Positions 17,300-25,793 of a stretch of 64,000 bases of DNA are shown here, piece after piece. The position numbers and the translations under genes are program-made. The stretch's first letter is position 1; every line of letters begins with the position of its first letter. Source of the DNA: Actinoallomurus iriomotensis (GTDB taxonomy: Bacteria; Actinomycetota; Actinomycetes; Streptosporangiales; Streptosporangiaceae); assembly GCF_030269445.1 (NCBI RefSeq), contig NZ_BSTJ01000009.1, positions 496,001 to 560,000 on the forward strand. Reading direction: 5' to 3'. The notes under the pieces are model-generated. The model was not told the DNA's origin. It ran no database searches and worked only from the letters and a program-made list of their open reading frames with translations.

Positions 17300-18442
17300 G
17301 TGCCCTCGCCGCTGCCCTTCGTGGCGAACCTCCGTCTCGTCGACCATCACTGTCACGGCGTGGCAGGCCGCGACCTCGACCGGAGCGCGTTCGAGTCCCT
17401 GCTCACCGAGGCGGAGGGCCCCGGCCCGCTCGGCGGCACGCTCTTCGACTCCCAGCTCGGGTTCGCCGTACGCCGCTGGTGCGCGCCGGTGCTGGACCTG
17501 CCTCCGCACGCGCCCGCCGACGACTACCTCGCGCGCCGCGCCGACCTGGGATTCGCCGAGGTGAACCGGCGCTTCCTACGCGAGGCGGGGCTGGCCGCGC
17601 TCTGCGTCGACACCGGCTACCCGATGGACACGCTTCTCACGCCCGGCGAGCTCGGCGCTCTCGCGGGAGCGACGGCGCACGAGATCGTCCGGCTGGAACA
17701 GGTGGCCGAGGAGGTCGCGGAGGCCGGTGCGGGCGCGGAGGGGTTCGCCGGCGCGTTCCGTGAGCGGCTGGCCGTGCGCGCCGCCTCGGCGGCCGGGTTG
17801 AAGTCCGTCGCGGCGTACCGGGTCGGCCTCGACCTGCCCGCCGACCGCCCCGGAGACGCCGAGGTCACGGCGGCGGCCGGGCGCTGGCTCGCCGCGATCG
17901 AGGCCGGCGCCCCGGTGCGGCTCGCCGACCCGACCCTCCAGGCGTTCCTGGTCTGGTGCGGCGTCGACCTGCGGCTGCCGATCCAGTTCCACGTCGGGCA
18001 CGGCGACGCGGACCTCGACCTGCACCGCTGCGACCCGCTGCTGCTCACCGGGCTGCTGCGCGCGATCGAACCCACCGGCACACCGATCATGCTCTTGCAC
18101 AACTACCCGTTCCACCGGCACGCCGGGTACCTCGCGCAGGTGTTCCCGAACGTCTTCGTCGACGTCGGGCTCGCCACGCACGGCGTCGGGCACCGGGCGC
18201 CGGCGCTGATCGCCGAGCTGCTCGAACTCGCCCCGTTCGGCAAGTTCCTGTTCTCCTCCGACGCCTACGGCCTGCCCGAGCTGTTCCACCTCGGCTCCCT
18301 GCTGTTCCGCCGAGGACTGTCGGACTTACTGCGGTCCGGGCTGGACGAGGGGGTCTGGACGGAGAAGGACGCGGAGCGGATCGCGCGGCTGGCCGGCGGC
18401 GAGAACGCCCGCCGCGTGTACGGGCTGGAGGAGCGGCACTGA
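17300..18442 (+). CDS. Amidohydrolase_2 family (TIM-barrel) protein, FluG N-terminal type
   Basis: 380 residues. The opening metal motif is H-x-H in VDHHCHG (His17, His19). Later metal-site candidates are IQFHVGHGD, LLHNYPFHR and the terminal FSSDAYG (Asp of the barrel's eighth strand). This matches the amidohydrolase domain that in fungal FluG and some bacterial proteins is fused to a glutamine-synthetase domain. GTG 17300 follows GGAGG by 9 nt; the nearby ATG 17293 is out of frame. Its stop overlaps the start of the M20 gene. It probably hydrolyses an amide, perhaps a gamma-glutamyl amide, but the substrate is unknown. Confidence 0.82.
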   Translation: MPSPLPFVANLRLVDHHCHGVAGRDLDRSAFESLLTEAEGPGPLGGTLFDSQLGFAVRRWCAPVLDLPPHAPADDYLARRADLGFAEVNRRFLREAGLAALCVDTGYPMDTLLTPGELGALAGATAHEIVRLEQVAEEVAEAGAGAEGFAGAFRERLAVRAASAAGLKSVAAYRVGLDLPADRPGDAEVTAAAGRWLAAIEAGAPVRLADPTLQAFLVWCGVDLRLPIQFHVGHGDADLDLHRCDPLLLTGLLRAIEPTGTPIMLLHNYPFHRHAGYLAQVFPNVFVDVGLATHGVGHRAPALIAELLELAPFGKFLFSSDAYGLPELFHLGSLLFRRGLSDLLRSGLDEGVWTEKDAERIARLAGGENARRVYGLEERH

Positions 18443-19620
18443 TGGACGAGCTGAACGAACTGCATCTCAAGCTGCGCGCGGCCATCGCGGACGAGCTGCC
18501 GGCCGCGGTCGCGCTGCGGCACCGGCTGCACGCCGACCCGCGGCTGTCGGGCGACGAGGCCGACACCGCGGCCGAGGTCGTACGCGCGCTCGGCGCCGGA
18601 CCCGGACAGCGCGCCGCCGACACCGGACGGGTCGTACGGATCGGCGACCGGGGTCCGGCGGTCGCCCTGCGGGCGGAGCTGGACGCCCTGCCGGTCATCG
18701 AACGCAGCGGGGTCCCCTGGGCGTCGGCGAACAACGCCATGCACGCCTGCGGCCACGACGTCCACCTCGCCGCGCTGGTCGCGGTCTGCCGCGCCGCCGA
18801 GCGCATCGGCGTGGACGTGCCGATCCTCGCCGTTCTGCAACCGCGCGAGGAGACCTCGCCCTCGGGCGCCGAGGACATCGTCGGCTCCGGAATCCTGACC
18901 GACCACGACGTACGCGCGATGGTGGCGGCCCACGTGCAGCCGCGCCTGGCCGACGGAGTCGTGGCGGTCACTCCGGGGCCGGTCAACGCCGCCACCGACG
19001 AGTTCGAGGTGACGGTCACCGGACTCGGCGGCCACGCCGGGTACCCGCACGTCGCACGTGACCCGGTGCTCGCCCTGTGCCAGATCGTCGTCAGCCTCCA
19101 GCACCTGGCCAGCCGGCGGTTCGACCCGGTGCTCGGCGCGGTCTGCTCGGTCGGCCAGATCGGCGGCGGCACGGCCGCCAACGTGGTGCCCGAGACCGCG
19201 TCGGCGCGCGGCACCGTACGCGTGATGCGCGACTCCGACCGCGCCGTCGCGGCGTCGCTGATCACCGAGATCGTCACCCACACGGCCGCCGCGCACGGCT
19301 GCGAGGGCCACGCGCACTTCTCGCCCGGAGAGCCGGTGCTGGTCAACGACCCGGCCCTGGCCGCCGACGCGGCCGGCCGCCTCACCGACGACGGCGTGAC
19401 CGTCGACGCGGGCTTCCGCTCGTACGGCGCGGACGACTTCTCCCACTACTGCGACGTGACGCGGGGCCTGATGATGTTCATCGGCACGGCACCCCCGGAC
19501 GCCACCGACGCCCCCGGCCTGCACACCGAGCGCTTCCTGCCGGGCGACCACATGGTCGGCCGCACCGCCGACGCTCTGCTGGCGGGCTACCTCGCCGCGA
19601 TACGGACGGCCATCGCATGA
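18442..19620 (+). CDS. M20-family amidohydrolase / aminoacylase-like metallopeptidase
   Basis: 392 residues. Metal-binding marks are ACGHDVH (102-108) and the general-base REET (135-138), with the lid-domain GLGGHAGYPH segment in the middle, as in IAA-amino-acid hydrolase, hippurate hydrolase and N-acyl-amino-acid amidohydrolases. ATG 18442 overlaps the previous stop (TGATG), so translation is coupled and the pair probably forms a two-step catabolic unit. The exact acyl-amino-acid substrate cannot be read from sequence. Confidence 0.87.
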   Translation: MDELNELHLKLRAAIADELPAAVALRHRLHADPRLSGDEADTAAEVVRALGAGPGQRAADTGRVVRIGDRGPAVALRAELDALPVIERSGVPWASANNAMHACGHDVHLAALVAVCRAAERIGVDVPILAVLQPREETSPSGAEDIVGSGILTDHDVRAMVAAHVQPRLADGVVAVTPGPVNAATDEFEVTVTGLGGHAGYPHVARDPVLALCQIVVSLQHLASRRFDPVLGAVCSVGQIGGGTAANVVPETASARGTVRVMRDSDRAVAASLITEIVTHTAAAHGCEGHAHFSPGEPVLVNDPALAADAAGRLTDDGVTVDAGFRSYGADDFSHYCDVTRGLMMFIGTAPPDATDAPGLHTERFLPGDHMVGRTADALLAGYLAAIRTAIA

Positions 19621-19754
19621 GGAATGGCCGCGCCGAATTCGGCATTGTCGCGGACCGCGCTCGTTTTCCGCACAATTAGGGGCTGACCGGCTGGAACTTC
19701 ACGCCATTCTCCTCGCGTCTCAGTACCGTGGTAGGGGCGACGGAGGGGGTCTCG

Positions 19755-20114
19755 ATGGAGATTCGTATCGGCTTCGAAGGTAAAGATCCGGAGCGGGAGA
19801 TCACGTCCCTCGGCGCCTGGCTCAAGGGCAGGCCCACGATCGTCCAGAGCGCCCGGGTCACACTCGAGCACGCTCGGCCGGGGTCCGGCCAGATGGGCAC
19901 CGCCTTCGAGGTCGTCAAGCTCGCCCTGGAAAGCGGCTTCTCGCTCGGTAACCTCGCTCTCGCCATCGCGAGCTGGCGCCGCACCCGCACCTCCACCCCG
20001 CCGCTCGTCATCCAGGTCTCGGGCCGCACGGTGCGCATCGGCGGCGAGGTCACCGATCCGGCGCAGATCACCCACATGCTGGAAGGCTCCGACGGTGACG
20101 CTGCCGGACGCTAG
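19755..20114 (+). CDS. EACC1-like protein (effector-associated constant component 1)
   Basis: 119 residues: an N-terminal beta strand (MEIRIGFEG), SLGAWLKG, a central Gly-rich hydrophobic helix (about 57-76), then a basic WRRTRT turn and VIQVSGRTVRIGGEVTDP. This is the pattern of the EACC1 family described in multicellular-bacterial conflict systems, where it accompanies caspase or trypsin-like effectors. ATG 19755 is 6 nt after GGAGGGGG. The caspase-NACHT gene starts within its last 20 bp, so the two are cotranslated. EACC1 is thought to be an adaptor or sensor part; its mechanism is unproved. Confidence 0.78.
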   Translation: MEIRIGFEGKDPEREITSLGAWLKGRPTIVQSARVTLEHARPGSGQMGTAFEVVKLALESGFSLGNLALAIASWRRTRTSTPPLVIQVSGRTVRIGGEVTDPAQITHMLEGSDGDAAGR

Positions 20115-22686
20115 GACGTCGCGTGTCGTGCTGATCGGCACGGCCCGGTACACCGCGCTCGACGAGCTGCCGAACGTCGCGAACAATCTCGAGGCGTTGA
20201 AAAAGCTGCTGTGTGAGCCGGATCTTTGGGGAGTGCACGAAGCCAACTGCCGCGTCGTGGCCGATCCCGCCCACGTTCCCGACGTCGTCGAGGCGGTGGC
20301 GAAGGCCGCGCAGGAGGCACAGGACACCCTCTTGGTCTACTACGCGGGGCACGGGCTTCTGGACGAAAAGCTGGAGTTACATCTCGCGCTCACCGATTCC
20401 CGGCCGGAGGCGGTGGACTACACGGCGGTGCCGTACCAGCACATACGTAAACGCGTTCACGAAAGCGGCGCCCGCCGGAAAATAGTGATCCTCGACAGCT
20501 GTTACAGCGCCCTCGCGGGAATGTCCGGGACTTCCGACCCCATCATCGGCAAGGCGACCATCGTCGGCACCTACCTGCTCACCGCGGCGGAAGACTGGGC
20601 GCTCGCGGTGCCCGGCGAGACCTACACGGCCTTCACCGGCGAGCTCGTGTCCCTGCTGCGGAAGGGGCTGCCCGGCGGCCCGGAGCTCCTTGACCTCGAC
20701 ACCATCTACCGCACCCTGCGAGAGATGCTGGAAAGCCGGTCCCGGCCACTGCCGCACAGCCAGAATCGCGACCAGGGCGGCGACTTCACCCTGGTCCGCA
20801 ACCGGGCCGTCACCCAGCCGGACGCACCCGAGGCCCGCGCGGAGGCCCGGCATCGCGTCGCGGCGATCCGCGACGCCCGTGCCGTCGGCCGCCGTGCGTC
20901 CGCGGCGTTCCTGCGCCGGAACAAGCTGCCGAACCATCAGCTCATCTACGTACGCCGGGCCCTCGACCGCGACCTCGCGACGGTGACACGCGCCGTCGCC
21001 CCGGGCGCCCTCGAACGCCTCACCAGACGCCGCACCTTCCGGCACCGTGGCGAGCAGGCGGTCGACCGCGACGTCCCTCCCCAGATCGTGCTCGTGCTCG
21101 ACCCTCCCGGATCGGGCAAGACCATGCTCGCCACCCAGCTCGCGCTCGCCGACGAGGCCTTCTTCTGCGTGGCGCGGACGGCCGATGACCCCGGCGTGCA
21201 CGAGCTGAATGAGGTCCTCCGGGACCTCGGCGGCAAGGACCCCCTCGACCTGCTGGTCGAGACGGGCATGCCGCTGGTGTACGTCGTCGACGGCCTGGAC
21301 GAGGCCGACAACCCCGAGAGCCGGCGCGCGATCGTCCAGCTGCTGAAGACGCTCGGCAAGCTGAACGCGGCCGCCGACCGGCGACGGCTGCTCGCCTTCC
21401 CGGTACTCCTGGTCTTCACCGCGCGCGACGACACCTGGGAACGCTGGATCTCGGTCTTCGAAGGCCGGTCGGTCGTGCGTTTCAAGGACCGCCTGGCCCG
21501 TTTCTCGGACGAGGAGCTCGGGCAGGCCCTCACCCGCTACTCCGAGGCATACCAGTACTCCCTGGTCGGTTCGCGTACCCCGGACGGCACGGAGGCGCTC
21601 TCAGTCCCCTTCAACCTGCGGGTGCTCTCGGAGGCGTACGAGTTCCAGGGGCCGGTCAGGTTCGGGGACGCGCTCGGTGAGAACGTCCTCCAGCAATACT
21701 TCGAACGCCGCCGGTCCAACATCGCCGCCCAGGGGATCTCCGGACTGACCGCGACGGTGTTCATGGAGCTGGCGGGCGACCTGGCGCTCGCGGCGGTGCG
21801 GACTCCCGAGGCGCGGATCCCCGAGCAGACGGCGCTGCGTCTGATCGCCGAGCGCTCGCCCCGGCTGCGGGGGAACGAGCGGGAGGTGCTCGGTCTCCTG
21901 ATCGCCGAGCAGCTGCTGCGGCACGACGGCACCGGCGCGCTGCGCTTCCGGTACCCGGCCTTCATCGAGTACCTCGTCGCGCTCACGGCCGTACGCAGCC
22001 CGGGCCTCGACCGGCTGGAGGAGGTGACCGAGAAGGTCGCCGCGGCGCCGGAGGTCTCCTCGGCCGCGGTGCGGCGCAATGTGCGGTCGCTGGCCCGGTC
22101 CATGCCCCCCGAGGTGGCCCGGCAGGCGAACACCGTCTACACGACCTCGCCGACGTACGTCACCGCGAACCTCACCACGTTCCGGAGCGACCTCGGCCGG
22201 GGCACGGTCACCGCGGCGGAGGACCTGGAGACCATCCACCGGACCATCGGCCGGATGAGCCCGGCGGACGCGTGGGAGGCGTTCTTCGTCGTCGTGGCCA
22301 AGCCCAACGGGCAGCCCGCGGACCGGGTCGTGTACGCCTTCGGCCATGCCTGGGACAAGAACTCCCGGCGGCCCGACCGCTGGCGGCTTCTGGAGAAGAT
22401 CGGCGAGCGCCGTGTGCTGACCGACGACGAGGTCGTCGAGCGCATCGCCGGCAGCCGCCGCCCACGTGAGTGGGAGGTCTTCCTGGCCTGGCTGTCGACC
22501 TACCCCGAGCGCAGCGCGGTGGCCCACCGGCTGCGGACCTCCCGGGACGGAGACCTGCTCGCCGTCTTCCGCGAGGGCGGCCTCGTCTGGGACCAGGTGA
22601 CGGGGCTGTTCACCCTGGCCCTGAACGACCAGGACTACGTGGAGGGCGTCCTGTTCGGATCCGCCGCGTACGCGCCGACCGAGTGA
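20095..22686 (+). CDS. Caspase-like peptidase fused to a NACHT/STAND NTPase
   Basis: 863 residues. Residues 8-240 form a C14 caspase-like domain with catalytic His86 in YYAGHG and Cys136 in ILDSCYSA. After a basic helical linker (245-325) comes a P-loop: DPPGSGKT (336-343), then VYVVDGLDE (395-403), the NACHT-type Walker B with the double acidic end. Residues about 490-863 are helical and lack the WD40, TPR or ankyrin sensor repeats usual in STAND proteins. The first Walker-A glycine is replaced by Asp336. GTG 20095 overlaps the EACC1-like gene. By family analogy it should be an ATP-switched protease that cleaves cell proteins on phage or stress recognition, causing dormancy or death. Trigger and target are unknown. 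Confidence 0.85.
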   Translation: MTLPDARTSRVVLIGTARYTALDELPNVANNLEALKKLLCEPDLWGVHEANCRVVADPAHVPDVVEAVAKAAQEAQDTLLVYYAGHGLLDEKLELHLALTDSRPEAVDYTAVPYQHIRKRVHESGARRKIVILDSCYSALAGMSGTSDPIIGKATIVGTYLLTAAEDWALAVPGETYTAFTGELVSLLRKGLPGGPELLDLDTIYRTLREMLESRSRPLPHSQNRDQGGDFTLVRNRAVTQPDAPEARAEARHRVAAIRDARAVGRRASAAFLRRNKLPNHQLIYVRRALDRDLATVTRAVAPGALERLTRRRTFRHRGEQAVDRDVPPQIVLVLDPPGSGKTMLATQLALADEAFFCVARTADDPGVHELNEVLRDLGGKDPLDLLVETGMPLVYVVDGLDEADNPESRRAIVQLLKTLGKLNAAADRRRLLAFPVLLVFTARDDTWERWISVFEGRSVVRFKDRLARFSDEELGQALTRYSEAYQYSLVGSRTPDGTEALSVPFNLRVLSEAYEFQGPVRFGDALGENVLQQYFERRRSNIAAQGISGLTATVFMELAGDLALAAVRTPEARIPEQTALRLIAERSPRLRGNEREVLGLLIAEQLLRHDGTGALRFRYPAFIEYLVALTAVRSPGLDRLEEVTEKVAAAPEVSSAAVRRNVRSLARSMPPEVARQANTVYTTSPTYVTANLTTFRSDLGRGTVTAAEDLETIHRTIGRMSPADAWEAFFVVVAKPNGQPADRVVYAFGHAWDKNSRRPDRWRLLEKIGERRVLTDDEVVERIAGSRRPREWEVFLAWLSTYPERSAVAHRLRTSRDGDLLAVFREGGLVWDQVTGLFTLALNDQDYVEGVLFGSAAYAPTE

Positions 22687-22692
22687 CGCGGC

Positions 22693-22698
22693 TAGCCT
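22693..22698 (+). promoter_or_regulatory. -10 box of a probable leaderless promoter (GNAT gene)
   Basis: TAGCCT ends 6 nt before ATG 22705, just after the caspase-NACHT stop; no ribosome site is seen. This separates the acetyltransferase from the conflict cassette. Confidence 0.45.
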
Positions 22699-22704
22699 GC
22701 CGCC

Positions 22705-23499
22705 ATGGACGTACGGGGCGCGGCGGACGGCGATCTGCCGGCGATCGCGCGGATCGCGCTGGCCAACGACGACGGTGACGGGGCGGATCCGCGTTACGTC
22801 GCTCACCTGCGCGCCCACGGGCGGTTCCTCGTCGCGGCGGCGGACGGGGCGGCGGCGGGGTACTGCGCGGTCCGGTGCCTCGATGGGCTCACGCTGCTGT
22901 GCGACCTGTTCGTGGATCCGGCGCGGCACGGCGGCGGCGCCGGGCGGCGCCTGCTGGACGCCGCGTTCGACGCCGGGTTCGAGGCCGGCGGGGAACGGTC
23001 GACCTTCGCCTCGCGGGACCCGCGGGCCATGTCGCTCTATGTCCGGTACGGCATGGTGCCACGCTGGCCACTGCTCTACCTGGAGGGGCCGCCGCTCGCC
23101 GGGACTCCCGTCGAGCGGGTGCCGGCGGCCGTGGCGGCCGCGGCCGAGCGGGAGCTGAACGGGCGCGACCGGTCGGCCGACTACGCGTTCTGGGCCGCGA
23201 CGCCGGGCGCCACCGGGCTGCTCGTCCGCGACGGGGACGCGGTCGCCGCCGCCGGGATCGCCGGACCGGACCGCCTCTTCCACCTGGTCACCGCCGACGG
23301 CGCCGATCCGGCGGCCACCCTCCGCGCCGCGCTCGCCACCTTCACCGCCGCACGCGTCCGCCTCTGCCTGCCCGGCCCGCATCCCGCCCTGCCGCTCCTC
23401 CTGGACGCCCGCTGGCGGATCGAGGACGCCGACCAGCACATGTCCAGCCGGCCGGACCTGCTCAGCCCCGCCGACGTGCTGTCGGCCTCCCTCGCCTGA
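22705..23499 (+). CDS. GNAT-family N-acetyltransferase
   Basis: 264 residues. The acetyl-CoA loop is RHGGGAGRRLLDAA (about 74-87) after the LFVDP strand, so the N-terminal half (1-130) is a complete GNAT domain. The C-terminal half (about 140-260) has strand-helix order and may be a second, degenerate GNAT lobe. ATG 22705 is 18 bp after the previous stop with a leaderless-type box. The substrate is unknown. Confidence 0.75.
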   Translation: MDVRGAADGDLPAIARIALANDDGDGADPRYVAHLRAHGRFLVAAADGAAAGYCAVRCLDGLTLLCDLFVDPARHGGGAGRRLLDAAFDAGFEAGGERSTFASRDPRAMSLYVRYGMVPRWPLLYLEGPPLAGTPVERVPAAVAAAAERELNGRDRSADYAFWAATPGATGLLVRDGDAVAAAGIAGPDRLFHLVTADGADPAATLRAALATFTAARVRLCLPGPHPALPLLLDARWRIEDADQHMSSRPDLLSPADVLSASLA

Positions 23500-23510
23500 C
23501 CGGGGTGCCC

Positions 23511-23900
23511 ATGTCTCTGCTGTATGAGTTCTTCGTCGCCGAGGACGACCGGGCCGCGGCCGGGGTCCTCACCACCGGCTGCCCGCGGCCCGTCTTCCGC
23601 GACGAGGGGATCCCCCCGGCCGCGCTCGCCGCCATCGAGTCGCTCCTGACCGGCCGTACCGAGGCGGAGATCACCGCGGACCCCCGGCACGGCGCCGGCG
23701 TCGCCGAACTGGTCGACGAGGACGCCGGCGTCGCCGAGTGCGGCGTGCTGACCGTGACCGACACGCTCACCCGCGCCCTGGCCGCCGCGTCGGCCTCGGA
23801 CCCCGGATGGCACACCGAGGCCGCCGTACGGGGCCTGGCGCCCGTCGCCCGGCACGCGGTGGCGACCGGGCACCGCATGTACTGCCTCTGGACGGTCTAG
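23511..23900 (+). CDS. Hypothetical protein, 129 residues
   Basis: Acidic soluble protein beginning MSLLYEFFVA, with helix-rich Ala/Glu/Asp segments and a short terminal strand MYCLWTV. No family recognised and no catalytic motif seen. It starts 11 bp after the GNAT stop (GGGGTG upstream), so it is probably cotranscribed. It ends 3 bp from the convergent HD gene. Confidence 0.6.
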   Translation: MSLLYEFFVAEDDRAAAGVLTTGCPRPVFRDEGIPPAALAAIESLLTGRTEAEITADPRHGAGVAELVDEDAGVAECGVLTVTDTLTRALAAASASDPGWHTEAAVRGLAPVARHAVATGHRMYCLWTV

Positions 23901-23903
23901 CCC

Positions 23904-24500
23904 CTACTCGCCGAGCGAGGCCGTGTCGTCGCCGTTGAAGAAGCGGTCGAGCCAGTCGAGTGAGCGGGTGCGCAGCAGTTCGTCGGCCAGCTTCTTGCCG
24001 GACGCCGTCTGGAGCGCCGCGAGCGAGCTGTCGATCCAGAGCTGGATGTTCTGGTTGCCCTGCTCCCGGTACTCGATCGCCTGGACCAGGCACTCCAGCT
24101 TGTCCGCGTCCCGCGCGCAGCGCGCCTCCAGGCTCGTCTTGTCCTCGTACTCCGCGACGCTGCCGCAGATCATGTCGGCCACCGCCGCCGGCAGGCCGCG
24201 CGTCTGCTCGGCCGTCACCTGCTCGTTCGGCGCGCGCTTGACGTACGCCTTGGCGAGGTAGGGGATGTCGGTCAGCCGGGTCTCCTGGCTGTCGTGGAAG
24301 ATGCTGAGCAGCGCGGCGCGCTCGGGACTGGCCCCCTCCAGCACGGCGACGATCGACGCGAGGGCCGCGGCGCGGAACGAATGGTCCGCGATGCTCTCCG
24401 GATCGCGGACGCCCGCGACGAGCCAGCCGGTGCGCTTGTAGCGCTTCAGCAGACCGATCTCGTACACGAAGCCCGTCAACTGTGCCAGCTCGTCCTGCAT
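23904..24500 (-). CDS. HD-domain phosphohydrolase, YfbR/HDDC2-like
   Basis: 198 residues. The first metal His is in SIADHSFRAA (about 36-45) and the HD pair in IFHDSQETRLTDIP (about 67-80); a later Asp in CARDADKLE completes the H...HD...D set. This arrangement is that of the 5'-deoxynucleotidase YfbR/HDDC2 group, acting on nucleoside monophosphates in the cytoplasm. ATG 24500 follows AAGGGGGC. The exact nucleotide is not predictable. Confidence 0.8.
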   Translation of the reverse strand: MQDELAQLTGFVYEIGLLKRYKRTGWLVAGVRDPESIADHSFRAAALASIVAVLEGASPERAALLSIFHDSQETRLTDIPYLAKAYVKRAPNEQVTAEQTRGLPAAVADMICGSVAEYEDKTSLEARCARDADKLECLVQAIEYREQGNQNIQLWIDSSLAALQTASGKKLADELLRTRSLDWLDRFFNGDDTASLGE

Positions 24501-24596
24501 GACTGCCCCCTTCGACCGAGCGGCCGGGCGGTGTCGATCCGGCCGTAGAGGACTCCTTCCCCGGCACCGGCGATAACCACCGCCGGAGGCCCGCCG

Positions 24597-24647
24597 TACG
24601 GTGGCCGCATGGCAGCGAAGCTCAACGAGTTGTGCCTGGTGCCCTGA
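24597..24647 (+). pseudogene. Truncated VOC/glyoxalase gene start with its own promoter
   Basis: TACGGT (24597-24602), 6 nt, then ATG 24609 and a 12-residue frame MAAKLNELCLVP ending in TGA. The peptide resembles the opening strand of VOC-fold proteins (KLNEL-x-L-D-x-x-D). The same promoter-start layout, with near-identical bases CCGTACGGTGGC, recurs 64 bp downstream before the intact VOC gene. It looks like a relic of a deleted tandem copy; a leader peptide is the alternative. Confidence 0.45.
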
Positions 24648-24660
24648 CCTGCGGGGGCCG

Positions 24661-24666
24661 TACGGT
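24661..24666 (+). promoter_or_regulatory. -10 box of a probable leaderless promoter (VOC gene)
   Basis: TACGGT ends 6 nt before ATG 24673. It duplicates the box at 24597-24602 ahead of the truncated copy. Confidence 0.45.
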
Positions 24667-24672
24667 GGCGGC

Positions 24673-25050
24673 ATGGAGGTTCTCGCCAGCCGGGTGCTGC
24701 TGCGGCCGACCGACCTGGACCGCAGCCGTGCCTTCTACCGCGACACACTGAAACTGCCGATCTTCCGCGAGTTCGCGACGCCGGACGGCGTGGGTACCGT
24801 CTTCTTCATCGGCGGCGGTTACCTGGAGGTCGCCGGGCACGCCGACACGCCGCCCGCCGAAGGTCTCCAGCTCTGGCTCCAGGTCCGCGACATCGCGGCG
24901 ACCCGGCGCGAGTTGGACGGCGTACGCGTGCTGCGCGAGCCGGAGCGCGAGCCCTGGGGCCTGATCGAGATGTGGATCGCCGACCCCGACGGCGTACGGA
25001 TCTGCGTCGTCGAGATACCCGACGACCACCCGATGCGCCGCCGCGACTGA
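24673..25050 (+). CDS. VOC-superfamily protein (glyoxalase/dioxygenase-like)
   Basis: 125 residues forming two beta-alpha-beta-beta-beta modules: SRVLLRPTDLDRSRAFYRDTL at the start and a second module near 70-120 ending GVRICVVE. Metal-type residues include Glu in YLEVAGHAD and Glu in LIEMWIADPDG, so metal binding is plausible. The fold serves lyases, dioxygenases and antibiotic-binding proteins, so the reaction cannot be assigned. The methyltransferase starts 2 bp after its stop. Confidence 0.75.
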   Translation: MEVLASRVLLRPTDLDRSRAFYRDTLKLPIFREFATPDGVGTVFFIGGGYLEVAGHADTPPAEGLQLWLQVRDIAATRRELDGVRVLREPEREPWGLIEMWIADPDGVRICVVEIPDDHPMRRRD

Positions 25051-25052
25051 CC

Positions 25053-25700
25053 GTGCCCGTGACGGATCCGGCCTGGATGGCGCGGGCGTTCGACGAGCTG
25101 GCCGAAGACTATGACGACGATCATCACGACGACGTCGCCCGTGCCCTCCTCGCGCTGATGCCCACGTCGGCGGGGCAGGACAGGATCGCCGATGTCGCGT
25201 GCGGGAGCGGCGCGGCGGCGCTGGCGATGGCCCGGACACGCGCGCCCGCGGCGACGCCGATCCTGGCCGTCGATCTCTCGGCCGGGATGATCGCGGCCGG
25301 CCGAGCCCGCGCCGTACGGCTCGGGCTTGAGCATGCGATCGACTGGCGCGTCGGGCCGGCGGTGCCGTTGCCCGTGGCCGACGCGGGCCTCGACCTGATC
25401 GTGTGCGCCTCGTCGCTCCACTTCCTGGGCCCGCGGGCGTTGTCCGACTGGCGACGTGCGCTCAGGCCCGGCGGACGCGTGGCCTTCACCCTGCCGGTGG
25501 CGTCGGGGTTCCGTCCTTCCGACGTGTTCGCCGACCTCGTCGCCGCCGACCTACCGCTGCCGCACACGGCGGAGGACGCACGCACGCTCGCGACGACCGC
25601 CGGCTTCACCGACGTTGACGCGCGCGTCATCGCGGTCGGATCCAGGTCCGTCGCCCTGACCGCCGCCACGAACCCAGCGGTCCCCGTACGGCACACCTAG
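25053..25700 (+). CDS. Class I SAM-dependent methyltransferase
   Basis: 215 residues. Motif I is IADVACGSGAAALAMA (about 47-62), the ribose-binding acid is in LAVDLSAGM, and motif IV is LIVCASSLHFLGP; RPGGRVAFTLP is the usual post-motif strand. This is the Ubie/methyltransferase-11 type acting on small molecules. GTG 25053 is chosen 2 bp after the VOC stop; GTG 25059 is an alternative. The substrate is unknown; the VOC neighbour does not narrow it. Confidence 0.82.
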   Translation: MPVTDPAWMARAFDELAEDYDDDHHDDVARALLALMPTSAGQDRIADVACGSGAAALAMARTRAPAATPILAVDLSAGMIAAGRARAVRLGLEHAIDWRVGPAVPLPVADAGLDLIVCASSLHFLGPRALSDWRRALRPGGRVAFTLPVASGFRPSDVFADLVAADLPLPHTAEDARTLATTAGFTDVDARVIAVGSRSVALTAATNPAVPVRHT

Positions 25701-25752
25701 TGTCCTGAGTCGTTGATTCGCCGCACCGTAGTGTCCCCGCGACATTCCGATC

Positions 25753-25773
25753 ACCAGGAAGCGTGAGCCTGGT
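25753..25773. terminator. Weak hairpin between convergent genes
   Basis: ACCAGG (25753-25758) and CCTGGT (25768-25773) with a 9-nt loop, in the 93-bp gap between the methyltransferase and the repeat protein. It is the only stem seen there. Confidence 0.3.
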
Positions 25774-25793
25774 CTTCTGGGCCCGCGAACGGA

